From Theobroma cacao (lineage: Eukaryota; Streptophyta; Magnoliopsida; Malvales; Malvaceae), in NCBI RefSeq assembly GCF_000208745.1, contig NC_030858.1, positions 34,069,825 to 34,133,824 on the forward strand: a stretch of DNA of 64,000 nucleotides, in the 5' to 3' direction. A model generated the notes under the pieces. That model made no database searches. It saw nothing but the letters and a program-made list of their open reading frames with translations, and had not been told where the DNA came from. Shown here one piece after another: positions 13,306-26,093 of this stretch. A program made the translations under genes and the position numbers. The stretch's first letter is position 1, and the number at the start of each line of letters is the position of its first letter.

Positions 13306-13746
13306 TAGTAATGTGACCGGTGTCCGACGGAGAATATCTTTGATTGGATTGACAGAAATCGGTGGCAGGACAAAAAAACGGAAGAAAAGAGACTTTTCCC
13401 AAGGTCTAAAAAGTGATACGGGCGAGGTCGGATCCCAAGGGGAAATTGCTATCAATTAATTACCGCTCCTTTTTCAAAAGACAAAATAAAAAATATATAT
13501 ATATTCTTTGGGGCTGACGCGAATCTTGAAGTACAGCGCACTTGTCAACCACCGCGTCCGTCGCTTTCATCACCTAGGTCGGCTGACACCTCAGCAGCCG
13601 CACGTGTCCTGTTTGCTGTCCAATTTTTTTCTAAAAATACTTTCCAATTTTTACATATAAGAATCAGTTCTCTCTCCAATAAGAGGTATTTTAGAAAAAA
13701 ATTATTTTTTAATTTTAATTATTTTTAATAAAATAAATTTTTTTTT

Positions 13747-13834
13747 GAATAAAATTATTTTGAATGAAACCTCTTCATATTAAACTTTTTGAATAAAATT
13801 ATTTTGAATGAAACCTCTTCATATTCAAGCGCAC
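13747..13834. repeat. 44-bp direct duplication
   Basis: The words GAATAAAATTATTTTGAATG and AAACCTCTTCATATT occur twice with a 44-base period, starting at 13747 and 13791, almost without change. This looks like a recent slippage or patch duplication. Confidence 0.85.
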
Positions 13835-13844
13835 ATGTTGAAAA

Positions 13845-14345
13845 AAATTATTACACATCATGTTTAAAGTGTTTAACTTTAAAAGTTTATATCTTAGTAA
13901 AATATAAAGATTGAGATCAAATTACACATCATGTTTAAAAAATAATGTTCTACGTTATATTTTAAAAAATCTTATTATATATCGTATTGAACAAAAGTTG
14001 ATACATGTCATATTTAACGTCTCTAACTTCAAAAATTTATGTTATAGTGAAATACAAAGATAGAGATCAAGTTACACATTATGTTGTTATACGTCATGTC
14101 TAAAGTGTTTAACTCAAAGAGTTTATGTTCTAATGAAATACAAATATACATATCACATTACAAAACATATTAAAGCATGCCATATTCAATAGAGTTAAAA
14201 AAATTATTACACATTATATCTAAGGTGTTTAACTTCAAGAGTTTATATTCTAATGAAATACAAAAACAGATATCATGTTACAAATATATGTTTAAAACAT
14301 ATCATATTCAATAGATTTGTTACACGTCAAATGCATTAGAATTGT
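13845..14345. repeat. Degenerate tandem-like repeats
   Basis: At least four related segments, near 13862, 14018, 14098 and 14219, share the order GTGTTTAACT, AGAGTTTAT, TAATGAAATACAAA and TTACACAT. Spacing varies between about 80 and 155 bases, so this is a decayed array, not a regular satellite. Confidence 0.6.
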
Positions 14346-14374
14346 TACATGCTGGCGTGACGTGTAACAACTCT

Positions 14375-14545
14375 AGACAGAGATAGATGGCAAGAGATAG
14401 AAATTGGCAGCACCATAGAGGGATGTGAGAGATGTGGGAGAGAAAAATCGAGAACATAACATACTAATAAAATTAGAGAGAGCTAGATGGTAAGAGAGAG
14501 AAATTAGCAGCACAACAGATAAATGTGAAAGAGAGAAATGGAGAA
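14375..14545. repeat. About 96-bp repeated AGAGA-rich segment
   Basis: A segment with GATAGATGGCAAGAGATAG and GCAGCAC words at about 14380-14425 recurs at about 14475-14520. Both are followed by ATGTGA and GAGAGAAA words. Confidence 0.55.
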
Positions 14546-17500
14546 GGAAATTGTGATAAATAGTTTAATTTGTCTGAAATGGCTTCAAGTATATTTTTGT
14601 CAAATCATGATAAAATATGAATAAAAATAATTAACTTTATATTAAAAGGTTTTGTTGAAAAAATCTTATAAAGTTGACTACTTTTTATAATTTTTTCTTA
14701 AAAATTTTATGTAAAAAGTGATTAAAGATCTATCAAAATTATATATTTTTAAATTTATACCTATAATAATAAAAAAAAACTAAGAAACAATTACTATTAC
14801 CACCACCATCACCACTTTAATTTCATTCGTGGCTGCCAACAACACGTTTAAGTTGCTCTCCATAGGATTGTAAATTTATCTTTTGAGAAAAAAGTATAGT
14901 ATATGTTTGGCATATGATACTTGCACTTTTCTTGTTCTCAAGTTTGTTTTTTATGTAGGGTTTAAGTTTTATTTAGAAAAAAAAAGTGAGATTTTATTAC
15001 ACTAATATATATAACGACATTTGTTAGAAAAAGAAGTATATAGTAATACTATATGTAGTAGTCGGTGTAAAGCTTAAAGATGATAGTGGAAATTTCATAA
15101 GAAAAACGTGTAAAATTTTGGAGTTTTTTCCCTTTCAAAATCTCACTTTATTGCAATAGTTATAGCAACATGCATCGCATGTATTCACAATTTTCTTACT
15201 TTACCATAATTTTCAATCTCACTCTCTCACATGTCACTTAATAATAATAATAATAATGCTTTTAAAAGGTATTACTAATTTATTTTACATTTATTGTTTG
15301 TACTGCATCCAACAAGACATAAGAGCGATAGCTTGTAAATATTATTAAAGATAATTATTTTTTGTGTTCATATATATACTCCCAATTTAGATTTTTTCAT
15401 TTTTAAATACGATTGATTTGCATAAAATATATAAAATGTTTATAATTAATATTGCTTTACCTTAAACATAAGTCACGCTTATGTATCAATACAACTAAAT
15501 AATTAATTTGTTTAAATATTACTATTATAGTCTATGCATATATATATATGTATATGAAGTTTGAACCATCAACTAATTAGTTAGGTACATATAGCTCAAC
15601 CCATGTAAGTCAACTTTCATTGATCATATAACATAAAATATTTATTTAGAAAAATAATATTAATCTCTTCTATGAAACTGAATGACTTTATGATGAAAGT
15701 ATGACATAATTTGTACGTTGTTCCTTAAAATATTGCTTAATAGTAAGCTATAAAGGCGAAAAATGACAACAATTGTGTCTATTTATTTATTTAGCTTTAA
15801 AACGTTCTACATCATCATTTATGCAGGAATAGGTATGGTCAGTTCATTGTATTTTCTCACAAGGCCTAAGGAAAATTAGCTGACAAATTAAAATATTATT
15901 TGTTTTAGAGATTAGTTTGGCATCATAACATTCTTATGGTTTGCTACCTAAACCACAAAAGGAAAAGTAGTGTATATATATATGTCCAGCAAACTAGTTT
16001 TCAAGGTGAAATCATTAGTTTAATTATTATTCATTTCCTTTACGTAAAAGCCAAGTACTGTAAAAGGTAATAATAACTTAATAAGAAACCAAGTTGCCAA
16101 CAGCCAACAATGAATTCGAGGACTCTACTGAAAAATGATAATCTTCAGATGGATATGGTGCGGCTTTCACCTATATTGTCTTCATTAATTAGTTTTAGAC
16201 AATAAAATGACAGAATTTTTTTAATATTTAATTCTGAAATAAGTTAAGATATATAGGGCCCCTTTCTTCTCTTTCTTTATTTATTTCTCCAACCCACCCC
16301 TTTCCCTGGTGTAGAAGATGAAGCAAATCATATGTGTATGGCTAGGTTCTACAAAAGATATTGTGGCCTTTTTTGTAACCCCAAAAGCTGAATTTAAATG
16401 TAATGAACTTTTGGTTACTCTCATTCTAGAAAAGAAGATAATTCTCAAGATGCTATAAAAGTGAGAAATAGATTTCAAAAGATTCTTATTCGAGACCAAT
16501 ATTTTTCCATGTAAAAGGACATTTCTTTTTGCTCTTGAAAAGATTTTATCTATATATGTGTCTGTGTGTGCAGGATAACTTTTTCTCCATCTTTTCCCTA
16601 TATATTTTGACTCTTTCTGAGGAAAAAAAAGAAAGACCCCACAAGTGAAGATAATGCATGCATGAAAATGCAGTCCAACAACATGGAAGTTAGCATATTT
16701 TGGGACTTTGGAAATTATGTGGAAATAGAGTGAGGCATCAAGTCACCATGGAAAAACACTTGTCCCACTTAAAAAAGGGTCTTTGCCCACTGAGAGAAGG
16801 AGCTTCATGGAAAAGTGAATGAAAAGAAAAGGAAAAGAATGTTGAAGGAAATGAAATTAGTGATGAGTATTGAGTCATCAATTCCTCTCACACATGATGC
16901 TGCATTGAGCACTCCTAGGATTACAAGGCCCTCCACTTCCAACCATTTTGCTTTAGTTTCAACCCTTGGATGATAATCTTTCTTGACCAAAACTTTCTTT
17001 TGGAGGGATGATAAATGTTGCGTCTCTTTATCAGTTGATTATTAAGTTTAACATCTTGCAATCTTAAGAAAATACATTTCAAGTATATATATGTTGTTTT
17101 GAGTCAAACAGAAAATCCTTAGTTTCCTTTTCAAATTCATATTTATTTTTAATAGTTTGATTCAAGGTCACTCAACAAGGGAGAAAACAGAAACATGAAC
17201 TTATACATGTACAGATATATATGAGATGAAAAACATGTCTGGGCTTTTGATAATTTGAAAGGTCCACTCCAACTTTGAATAGCCTAGAGCTAGGTGTACA
17301 AGGAGAACAAACTTTTCCATCATTGTTTAGTGGAATTGTGGTCAACGCAAAGGTGCTTTATTATTGATTCAAACATCTTCTTTTCTTATAGAAAGTCAGG
17401 TGAAAATTCTTGTCCTCCTGGTCTTTACACCAAGGAAAATTAACAACCATTAATACACATCCTCAGCTTTGTCTCGTGCTCTCATATCCTCTACTTTGAT

Positions 17501-18307
17501 TGAGGGCTGTACTTTCCGTGATATGAGATAGATAAACTGATTTAAGAACAGAAAGTAATTACACGGCAATGAATATGGAAGTTCTGTTTCTTTTCCATCT
17601 TGGGAATGAAACTTTTTCAATGTGTAAAAAGTATAGTTTAGCAATAAGCCCAATTATTGCATCCTCTCTTCTTTCTTCCTCAAGTTTCTTAGATAATATG
17701 TCCTTTGATGTTTACATGTCCTAGGTCTATAATTATTACCGGTTGAGATTTGAGAAGAAAGAAAGCTACCTTTCTTCCACAAGGCAAGAGACACTCGTAT
17801 TAAACTTAACATGCAGTACATTTAGTCAGTACTCAATTTTGGGTAGATTTAATTATCAATTGATGCATCCAATTATTAACGGTAAGAATATTCAGTAATT
17901 ACTATGTTTAGACTGCATTGGCGAACGATTGTCTCAAATATTAATGCATTTTGATATTTAAATGTAATGGGCTATTCCAAGTTTCCAACCCAAGTATTTC
18001 AATTTACACCTGGGCATCGAATGCTTATTGTAACCAGTCTTCCCTTGACAAAATTTATGAACTGTGGCAATTTTTTTTCCCTGTTTATAGGGATAATTTG
18101 AGCAGTTCAAGAGGACCATGCTCCAACTATGGCAATCCAGAAATATGATTGAAATTCTAAACTGAGATATGCCATTCAACCACAAACATTACAAAGAACA
18201 CTAGACAACTAATTGTCCGTGAGAGCATTTACCCTCACTGGTAGCAAATTTAGATAAGAGTTCTAGACAAACTTGGGAGAGCCTACTCATTTCTGACCAC
18301 CAAATAC

Positions 18308-18760
18308 TTAGTAGAGATCAGCTTCCTTGTGAGTGTGGATCTCACAGTCCGAGGTTGGGTATGAAACACAAGTCAGCACATATCCCTCCTCCATTTGTTT
18401 ATCATCAAGGAAGGAACCGTCAGATTGATCCACTGAGCCTGAAATAATCTTCCCAGCACATGTGGAGCAAGCTCCAGCCCTGCAAGAATAGGGCAGGTCA
18501 ACACCCGCCTCCTCAGCAGCATCTAAGATGTATTTATCATCAGGGGCTTCAAACTCACATTCCTCACCATTTGGACCAACAAGCTTAATTTTGTACACTG
18601 CCATTGATGCTCTGTAATTGGAAGAACATTTCAAGCCAAAAGATTTAGAGATGCTCTTAACAGATCCAAGAGTTGTTGGGGCCTTGACGATAGCACTTGT
18701 AAATCGGTTAGGGATTGCAGCTTTAACAATACAAGGGGAGGTAAGACTCACAGTTGTCAT
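18308..18760 (-). CDS. FD3: Plastid [2Fe-2S] ferredoxin, root-type (FD3-like)
   Basis: This is a small plastid electron carrier. Root-type ferredoxins take electrons from NADPH through FNR and pass them to nitrite reductase, glutamate synthase and sulfite reductase in non-green tissue. It is a single coding exon of 150 aa. Residues 1 to about 53 are Ser/Thr/Lys-rich and include [10 protein letters not shown], a plastid transit peptide. The mature part starts near AVYKIKL and has about 97 aa. The cluster ligands Cys93, Cys98 and Cys101 (in CRAGACSTC) and Cys131 (in VLTC) are all present. The tail [10 protein letters not shown] resembles root-type FD3 more than leaf isoforms, which carry a different tail. 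The ATG at 18760 was preferred to the upstream in-frame TTG at 18778, because a splice acceptor falls between them at 18769-18770. Confidence 0.95.
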   Translation of the reverse strand: MTTVSLTSPCIVKAAIPNRFTSAIVKAPTTLGSVKSISKSFGLKCSSNYRASMAVYKIKLVGPNGEECEFEAPDDKYILDAAEEAGVDLPYSCRAGACSTCAGKIISGSVDQSDGSFLDDKQMEEGYVLTCVSYPTSDCEIHTHKEADLY

Positions 18761-18768
18761 CTTTACTC

Positions 18769-20969
18769 CTGAATCCAAATAACAAATGTCAGAATGATTT
18801 TTCTTGGTGATTTTACTAGTCCACCAAAAATGAATAGAAAAAATGCACTGTCATACAAGTGGTTGCAATATTCATGCATTTTAATAAATTTCATATAATT
18901 GAAAATTTCAGTCATACAGGAGGCAAGCAGGATGATCCTGCTACCAAATGTCATAGCTGAAAGGCTGCATCTAAAACCAGATAAAGCTAAAGAAATAGAC
19001 CCCAGTTCTGAGACAATGGCTTATAAACTATGATCACTTATTAGCAACATTTGATAAGCTGTTAAATCTAGCTTTAATATCGCAAGCAACATAATAGAAT
19101 ATAGTAGTTGGTTGTGATTTAAGGAAGCTATATACAATATCAGTTACAAGAAAGAAGGGTAAGTTGGGGAAGAGAAGGATGCACATATCATTAAGTTCCG
19201 AGTGACAAAAGAAAAGCATCATGTTATGTATATTGTCATGGAAAAACATTACCTAGATAGAAAAACATTACCTAGATAGAAAAACATTGTCTGCTTATGT
19301 ACGGAATGAAATTCTCTTGGTTCATTGCATTTCTCTAGTTCATGATCAAACATACAACATTATTGAAGGTATGATAGATCATACAACCATTATCCAGAGT
19401 TCCAAGAGAAGCACAAAGTTTTTTTTATCTATGGCTCATTATTATTGGATGCTTCTAAACACCTTCACAACATCATCCTCAATATTATGAGACTAAACTT
19501 GTAACTTGTTAATACTCTACATGGAAAAAGAACCATACAATCCATTTCTGTATTAACAAGACAATTAATGTCTGGAGCACTATGAGAAGAGGCTAGCTAA
19601 GGGCTCTCTGCTCTTCACTCGAGGCTCCATTCAACAAACCCACATTAACGAACATTAGATGAAGATTTCATGGTGTACCTTCATGATAAATCTTAGAAAA
19701 CTTAGCTAATCTTTGATATCATACTCTTAACCAAATCTTTATCTCCTTTTCCCCTTTCTTCACATCCCAGAATAGAACAAGCAGAAGCCAAGAGCATTTA
19801 GAAGATTTATTAAAGAAACCGAAATGCATTGTAAGCAAACCAAAGTACGGCTGTTCCTACAAGCTCAGTATACTTATTGCCCATTCTTTGCCCTATCTCA
19901 TTTTGAGCAGCACAGATTTCAATATCAAAGAACATATTCTAAACTTATTGAAAGGCACAAAGCAAGAATCAACAAAATGTCTGACAAAATAAACTAGGAA
20001 GGTCTCCAAGATGCACTAAAGACTAAACCTGCTGGAATACTATTTGAATATTTCTCAATTCCTATCAATAACATGTCAAAAGACACCTTATTATGAGTCA
20101 ACAATATGAATAAGTCACAGGTTATTAACTTGCTGTAATGCAAAAGCTTTGACTACAATCCACTACACTTTGCGGTAGCTTAAAAACATCTCTCTTTTAC
20201 AAATTCCAAGTCTTGAATGCACCACTCGTGAAAATCAAGGTAAGGACCATTTACAATTCAATCGTCCAAGGATCCAACAAAAGATCTTTTTTACACACTG
20301 GTACAGTGAAGCCCGATGCATCCATCTCAACAACCAATCCACTCAGCAAACAAGCAGACAAAAAGAAGAGAGTAGCTGACCTTAGAATCAAGAAAAAGCA
20401 AACACTGAAAATAACCAAAAGCAAACAGTGATATATAGATTGTCTCCAACTATCTTCTTGGTAAATGATTAACCACATAAAATCAGCCAAAATGAATGAT
20501 TTTATCACATTCCTATACTCTTATTGTGCAGGAATACAAAATTTACCCTTCAATAACCAAAATAAATAATTCTATATTACATGGGTCGAATTTATCTCTC
20601 ACTCTCTCCCTTTTTTTTGTTGGTCTTAAGGTTGAGTACACCTCCTTTGGTTTATACCAATTAACAAGCAACCCATGAAAAAGCTATTACATTTATTTTC
20701 TTCGGGTTTCAAGTTTCAACCATTTCCAAATCAAAAATATGAAAATTTCATTTTCGCCTATAAAGAAAATTCAAATATCATACCTCCACTACACACTCTT
20801 CCTGTATAAAAAAGGGGTCACACTTTAACCAAAAAAAAACCCCAGATAGCAGAAACAAGGAATCGTCAAAGCTCAAAACAGATCATAAACAAAAATTCTT
20901 TTATATGGAAAGAACGATGTCCATGCAAAGATAAAGAAATGGGAGAAAAAGACGCGAGAGAGCGCTTAC
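18769..20969 (-). other. FD3: 5' UTR intron of the ferredoxin gene (about 2.2 kb)
   Basis: On the minus strand a GTAAGC donor starts at 20969 and a GATTCAG acceptor ends at 18769, eight bases before the ATG. The intron is AT-rich and has no credible gene. It holds a small tandem duplication of a 19-base unit (CTAGATAGAAAAACATTAC) near 19250-19290. Leader introns in plants often raise expression; that role here is inference. Confidence 0.65.
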
Positions 20970-21098
20970 TGAGGGAGTTTGGGGTGGTGATAGCGAGCGG
21001 AGAATACGAAGGGATCTAAGTTTGGAGTGTTTAGAAACCTAATATACTGTAGCAGTGATGGATTAGTGACGACGGTCAGCCCCTGCGAAAGTGGTTTA

Positions 21099-21106
21099 TA
21101 TTTATA
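21099..21106 (-). promoter_or_regulatory. FD3: TATA box of the ferredoxin gene
   Basis: TATAAATA on the minus strand lies about 130 bases upstream of the 5' UTR intron donor. This places the transcription start near 21070 and gives a leader exon of about 100 bases. Confidence 0.6.
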
Positions 21107-22166
21107 GTAAGTGGAGAGAGCTGGCTTTGTGGGTTCGGGGGGGTTTTGGGCAGAGCAAAAAAGACGCCCATGGTTTTCCTAATTGAAAATTTATTAGGCC
21201 TAATCAAAATTTGGTAATGGAATTAAGAGAGCTACTCATTTTCACCGTCATTTCTTAAGCTCTTTTATCATTTTATTCTTTCCTTTTAAACTAATTAAGT
21301 CATAATATTAAAATTTTTAATTATTTACAAATATTCAAATAAGTCACTATTTTTTATTATATTTAATAATTTTTTATATTTTTATTTTAAATTAAATAAA
21401 TTTTTATAATTAATAATTAATTAATTATTATTAATTAAAATGTTAAGATTTAAAGTTTAAAGTGATGTCACTGTTAAGATGGCATACTAATATATAATAA
21501 TAAATAATGACATAATATGTTGATGTGATATGATAATATAATTATATAATATTTTCACGATATTACGTAACTATAAAATGATAAATATTATTTTAATTAA
21601 TAAATTATTAATTATAATTCAAAATATAAATATAAAAATTTGATTGAATATAATAAAAAATAATTTTTTAAAAATAATTCATAATTTTTTTTTTCAAATT
21701 AAACCCTTCTTCCCCGCTTCCCATGTTTTCAGATAGTATTAATATATAACAAAAATGTAACTAACAAATTACATTGTCATTTTTAAGGTTGATACTTATA
21801 TTTGGTATTTAAAATTCTAAAGTAAATAAGTTATTCAATCCTATTAAATAAAAAAGGATTGATGCATTGAATTTGACATGGTTTGTGGATTCAAAAGTAA
21901 CATTAATAAAGGATTATTAATAATATTTTAATTTTGATTGGAACCATTCTATCTTTGAAAAAGAGGTATAAATCTCGACTTATATGAAATCAGTAATGAT
22001 AGAATTATTGCTACATATAATGGTTGGTGATTATTCTAAGGTAAAAGAGGTAAGGTTTAACAAGGCTGCTTTTTTTTTTCGATGAATTAATCAATTAAAT
22101 AATTATTTTCTGTTTTATATTTTTTCTTTTTACTACTCTAAATAATGTAAGAAAAAAAGAAAATGT
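21107..22166. other. AT-rich spacer between the ferredoxin promoter and tRNA-Tyr
   Basis: Very AT-rich with many short TAAT/ATTA words. No open frame with a domain and no recognisable transposon ends were seen. Confidence 0.5.
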
Positions 22167-22171
22167 AAAAA
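22167..22171 (-). terminator. Pol III terminator of tRNA-Tyr
   Basis: A run of five T on the tRNA strand begins one base after the 3' end of the tRNA. A second, longer T run follows near 22154-22160. Confidence 0.8.
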
Positions 22172-22172
22172 T

Positions 22173-22263
22173 TCCGACCTGCCGGATTCGAACCAGCGAC
22201 CTAAGGATTGCTCTGGAGTTATCCCACTACAGTCCTCCGCTCTGCCAACTGAGCTAAGGTCGG
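22173..22263 (-). tRNA. tRNA-Tyr (GTA anticodon) with an 18-nt intron
   Basis: The minus strand folds as a cloverleaf. The acceptor stem is CCGACCT/AGGTCGG, the A box is TAGCTCAGTTGG, the B box is GGTTCGAATCC and the discriminator is A. The anticodon loop reads C-T-GTA-G-[intron]-A, with the intron at 22209-22226 between positions 37 and 38, as in eukaryotic nuclear tRNA-Tyr. Intron plus stems match the well-known plant tRNA-Tyr layout. No CCA is encoded, as expected for a nuclear gene. Nothing suggests a pseudogene. Confidence 0.97.
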
Positions 22264-25200
22264 TTTGCTTGCATCTTTTCATCTCTAAATTTAAGAATCT
22301 GTAACTCCTTAATAAATCCAGCCTAAACGTTTGCATATACACATATATTCAACTTTTTTAAGTGGTAATAAAAAAACGTTGGAGTGGGATCCGTATCCTG
22401 TGCTGTACCGTACCCAGTCGGTTGCAAAAGGGGAAATATTAAAATAAGTGGATAGTGGTAAAGTTAAAAAAAAAGATTTGGCCTTTAGGTAGTCTGGCGA
22501 GACCAAGCCAATGCCATCACTTCAACAGCCAGAGAGACGCCTCTTTCATTACGCCACGAGCTGCCTGAGTATCCCCTTTTCCAGCAATTATTTTATCTTG
22601 GTGTCTGTTGCGTGGGAGAAAGCCCGCAGGCAATGCCATTTGGCCACCCCATTAAACACAATTTATTGATATTTTTCTATGAATGCATAATGTTATCAAG
22701 TGTTCATCTTACATGAGTGCTACTTGATAGGTAAGTTTACACTGAGGAAGTTGGGAAGTGCTTGTATACAAATGCATTCCAAATTTCCTGGTATAAGTAA
22801 TTTCACTTACCATTTCCCAGCTAGCCCGACAGCATGTGCGGGATCACCATTTGTACAGTCAAAATAACAGGACAGGAACCAAGTCAGCACATGCAATGAT
22901 GCAACTAACGTGGATGTAGAAACCCTTGGGGAATGGAATGGGGACCAAGCATCTATCCATTCTTCTTACTACTCAGCCAACTGCCATGGTCGTTTCCAAC
23001 TTTTGTTTTTATGTTGCTTAGATTCTGGAACGGGTTCTAGAGAGGGGTTGCTAAACTAATGCATTATTAAATGAACACAGATCAAAAAGCAATCCGATTA
23101 GAGACCAAATGGAGTTCTTCATAAGCAGCTATGACAAGTATATTCAACCAAAGTCTCAACACAAACTACATTGATAATACAGCTATTGCCTCAAGGGCAT
23201 AATCATGCTCCTCAAATTTTTTCTAGCATCACTTACCAGCTCCAAAACAGTTTGCAGATACAAAATACTACTACTATTAACTGTAGCTGCTGCTTCTAAT
23301 GCTCTTCCTTTTCCCACTAATGAAGGCTATGAGCTTAGTTGAATAATGCAGCAGCCAGGGTTGGCCAAAGACATACCTGTGAATTCTAGGCTTCCATCTG
23401 ATGCAGTCGTTTTTTCCTTTCATCTTTAGCCATACATGATTTCAAATGATAACCGTGACAAGAATTAAAAGAACCGATTATTATCCACTTAAGAATTTGA
23501 ACCATTTTCCTAGATCTAAATTTGGTTGAAGTTAAGAAAGAATTAAACACAGTTTATGCTGGCATAGACATGAGTGTTGTGACAAAATATACAACCAGTT
23601 AATGCCAAATAGACACTTCCAGGTTTCTAATGGTAAAATGTGCAGCAAAGCATTTTGAGATCATAGTTTTCAATCTCAATGGATCACAAAAGGAGGACCT
23701 GCAGCAAAGATATTCAGAACAAACTATAAAACGTATAGGCCAAAAAAAGAACAGTCAAGAACTGGAGATAAAATTGTGTCGATTTTAGAAGTACGGTATG
23801 CCATAGTGGAGGATGATGATGATGCTTGACCCATTCTGTAACTAAACTAAACATTTTTCTTCGCAGGATGCAAAGAGATGAAGGACAACAGTTTAAACCA
23901 AGATTTTGTAGTCCTGCCATATTTATTTAACTTTCACCTGCCTAGTTGATAATTTAACTTATTTCAATAGTTGACAATACTATTGCTATGTTTGAGGAGA
24001 AAACTTCAACGATGAATTATTATGATATCCTTTGAAGGCAAAGACATTTCAAAAATGGGGCAAAACATGTTGAAGGCATAAAACAATGACAGCTGCATAT
24101 TGTTTCTCCCAGAATTCACATTTTAGGTTATTATAGCATTTATATAATGAATTCTTACTTTTCTGTAAGATTGTGAAAGATATAGTTGAAAATTTTAAAA
24201 TTGGTTAGCAGATATTTGGACAGATAAATATTGCTATGTTAACATGACAACTCCAACCAGAAAAAGCTAACAAATACATAAATTATAATTTATGGTATGT
24301 AAACGTCTCTGTTTTGTGCTTGTGTCAAGAAATTTCTTCAATCCAGCAAAAGTTGAATCAATGTTGCAGCTGAAGCAAAAGGGAGGCCAACCAAGGCTCT
24401 CTACTGCCTCAAATTACACATGGACTAGTTCAACTCAACTCAATGACATCCAAAATCAAATAGGTAGGTGTATAATTATAATGTCAATACTTTGAACCTG
24501 AAGCTCTGTCTAGTTTACAAAAATCTATCTGCAGTATAATGAGATAAAATCTAGCTATTACCAGAATTGAAGTGAAGGACAGGGAGTATTATTCTTCTCT
24601 ATAGAAACCAACATCTCAATTTAAGGATGAAAGAAAGAAAAAGAAGGAATGATGCTGGTAGCTACTTTAATTCTTTGACCATTTTGATTGTTGATAAAAA
24701 AACACAGGGTGTGATGTCCAACATGTAAATATGATTTAAATACACATATCTAACGTTCTATCTAATCCTAGAATTGGATAAAAGAGTCAAGTTCCTTTCT
24801 TTTTTTCATCAGTTATTCAGTTCACTATGAGTGTTTTACCCAGAGCTAGAGCTGATTTGTCTCATAATCCTCTGAAATATTTTAACATTTCCCTAGATTT
24901 TGTCATTATTTCATATTTTTGGTTTTTTTATTGATTTATCTATTCGAAAAGGAAGAAAAAAAAGGATGAATGAAATTGTTAATTTGTAATAAATCTCAAG
25001 AAGATTAAAATGAACTTAAATTTTCTTTGTTCCTTTGATTGAATTGAAGAGAAAATTTTGTGGGCAAAATTTGCTATTCAACTTGTGACAAATGCCAATT
25101 GAAACAATTTACTTGGTCATGTCTATCCTTCTAAACACATAACTGAAGGGGCCTAACTTTGGAAACACAGTTCATAGTATTTAAGAAGATGGCAATATAA

Positions 25201-26093
25201 TAATATGCACAGATTGCAGCTGTAGTGCATAACTCATCCTGGTTCGATGACTAGTTAGGCAACTAAACCTGCCACCAGGTTGCACCAAAAAAATATAAAT
25301 TAGAATGAAAGAAATGGTAAGGCCAGTCTTTTTTTGTTTTTTTGCTCAGCATGGTAAGGCCAGTCTGTAACTGATTTATAGCAGCTAATGCTCTTTGTAC
25401 ACAAGAAAAAATCCATGCATTAGTCATTTATCCACTGTGTTTAGAGCATCTGTATTAGAACTTAGAAGAGTGATAACCTTTTTTCCTTTTTCATTTTTTT
25501 TTTTAAGATATAGGAAAACATGTCAGTGCAGTGCTAACATGGTAAAAAGGTAAAAAGGAAAAAGAAGAACAAAAGGCAAGGCAACTTTTTAAACTTGTAA
25601 TGGCATATGATTAATGTACCGTTTATGTAATCTGTATGTGTCAACTCCTAGACAAACAAGCCAACTCTGCATGGGACTACAAGAACTCCTTACCTGATTT
25701 CTGTAAGGACAACAAGAACCCATACATGGAAGCTATCTAAATGAATATCATCATATACCTTCAATTCCTGTAAGGAAAGTATATTTTACAAGGCAAGAAC
25801 TCATATATGGAAAGCAAGTTCATGCCAACTTTTTACAGCTGGTGCCTCTAAAGGCCCTATTAGTAAGAAGCTCAGCTAGTCTTATCATGCAAAAGTTCCT
25901 CTTCTTAAGTATTATGGTCCTGATTGTCTCCTCTGATATGAAAAATCCCCAAGTAAAAACACAAATATTATTCAGGATGGCGCCAAACATACTCCATTGC
26001 TCCCGGCAATGACAACAACAATCGGATTGGTGATTTACCAGATGTAGCTACCACTCTTAGCTCATTTTGTTATGAGTAAGGACTGTAGCTTAT
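22264..26093. other. Gene-free stretch left of the retroelement block
   Basis: The part at about 22380-22650 has more even composition, but no exon could be joined. A GATGAT run lies near 23812. At 24832-25368 there is a dispersed repeat whose partner is at 49549-50045. The rest shows nothing identifiable. Confidence 0.5.
24832..25368 (+). repeat. Dispersed repeat, copy 1 (partner 49549-50045)
   Basis: From GTTTTACCCAGA to GGTAAGGCCAGTCT this segment aligns with 49549-50045 in the same orientation, about nine in ten bases identical by eye, with small indels. The flanking sequences differ. It has no coding sign. It may be an unclassified transposable element or a trace of an older duplication that now brackets the retroelement block. 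Confidence 0.8.

Larger units (their letters stand above)
10941..18307. other. Long AT-rich intergenic stretch with local repeats, no gene
   Basis: More than 7 kb separates the GH17 promoter from the ferredoxin stop codon. It holds poly-A/T tracts (11070-11580), a 217-bp tandem duplication (11761-12194), a 44-bp duplication (13747-13834), degenerate longer repeats (13845-14345) and an AGAGA-rich repeated segment (14375-14545). Short ATT/AAT and TA microsatellites occur near 11095, 15241 and 15540. No open frame has a recognisable domain. The segment at about 13200-13620 is richer in GC and carries two ACGT-core motifs, and could be a promoter-like relic. Confidence 0.5.

Noticed and set aside
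13199..13459. 86-codon frame near the G-box
   Set aside because: No motif or splice partner. The composition is basic and irregular, and it sits in a repeat-rich region.
13545..13625. Possible miR164-like word near the CACGTG motif
   Set aside because: Similarity needs an internal gap and there is no matching opposite arm.
18761..18778. Ferredoxin start at 18778
   Set aside because: The codon is TTG and lies upstream of a splice acceptor at 18769-18770. The ATG at 18760 gives a normal transit peptide.
22380..22650. Possible exon in a GC-richer patch
   Set aside because: Frames are short and no splice-joined product could be recognised.
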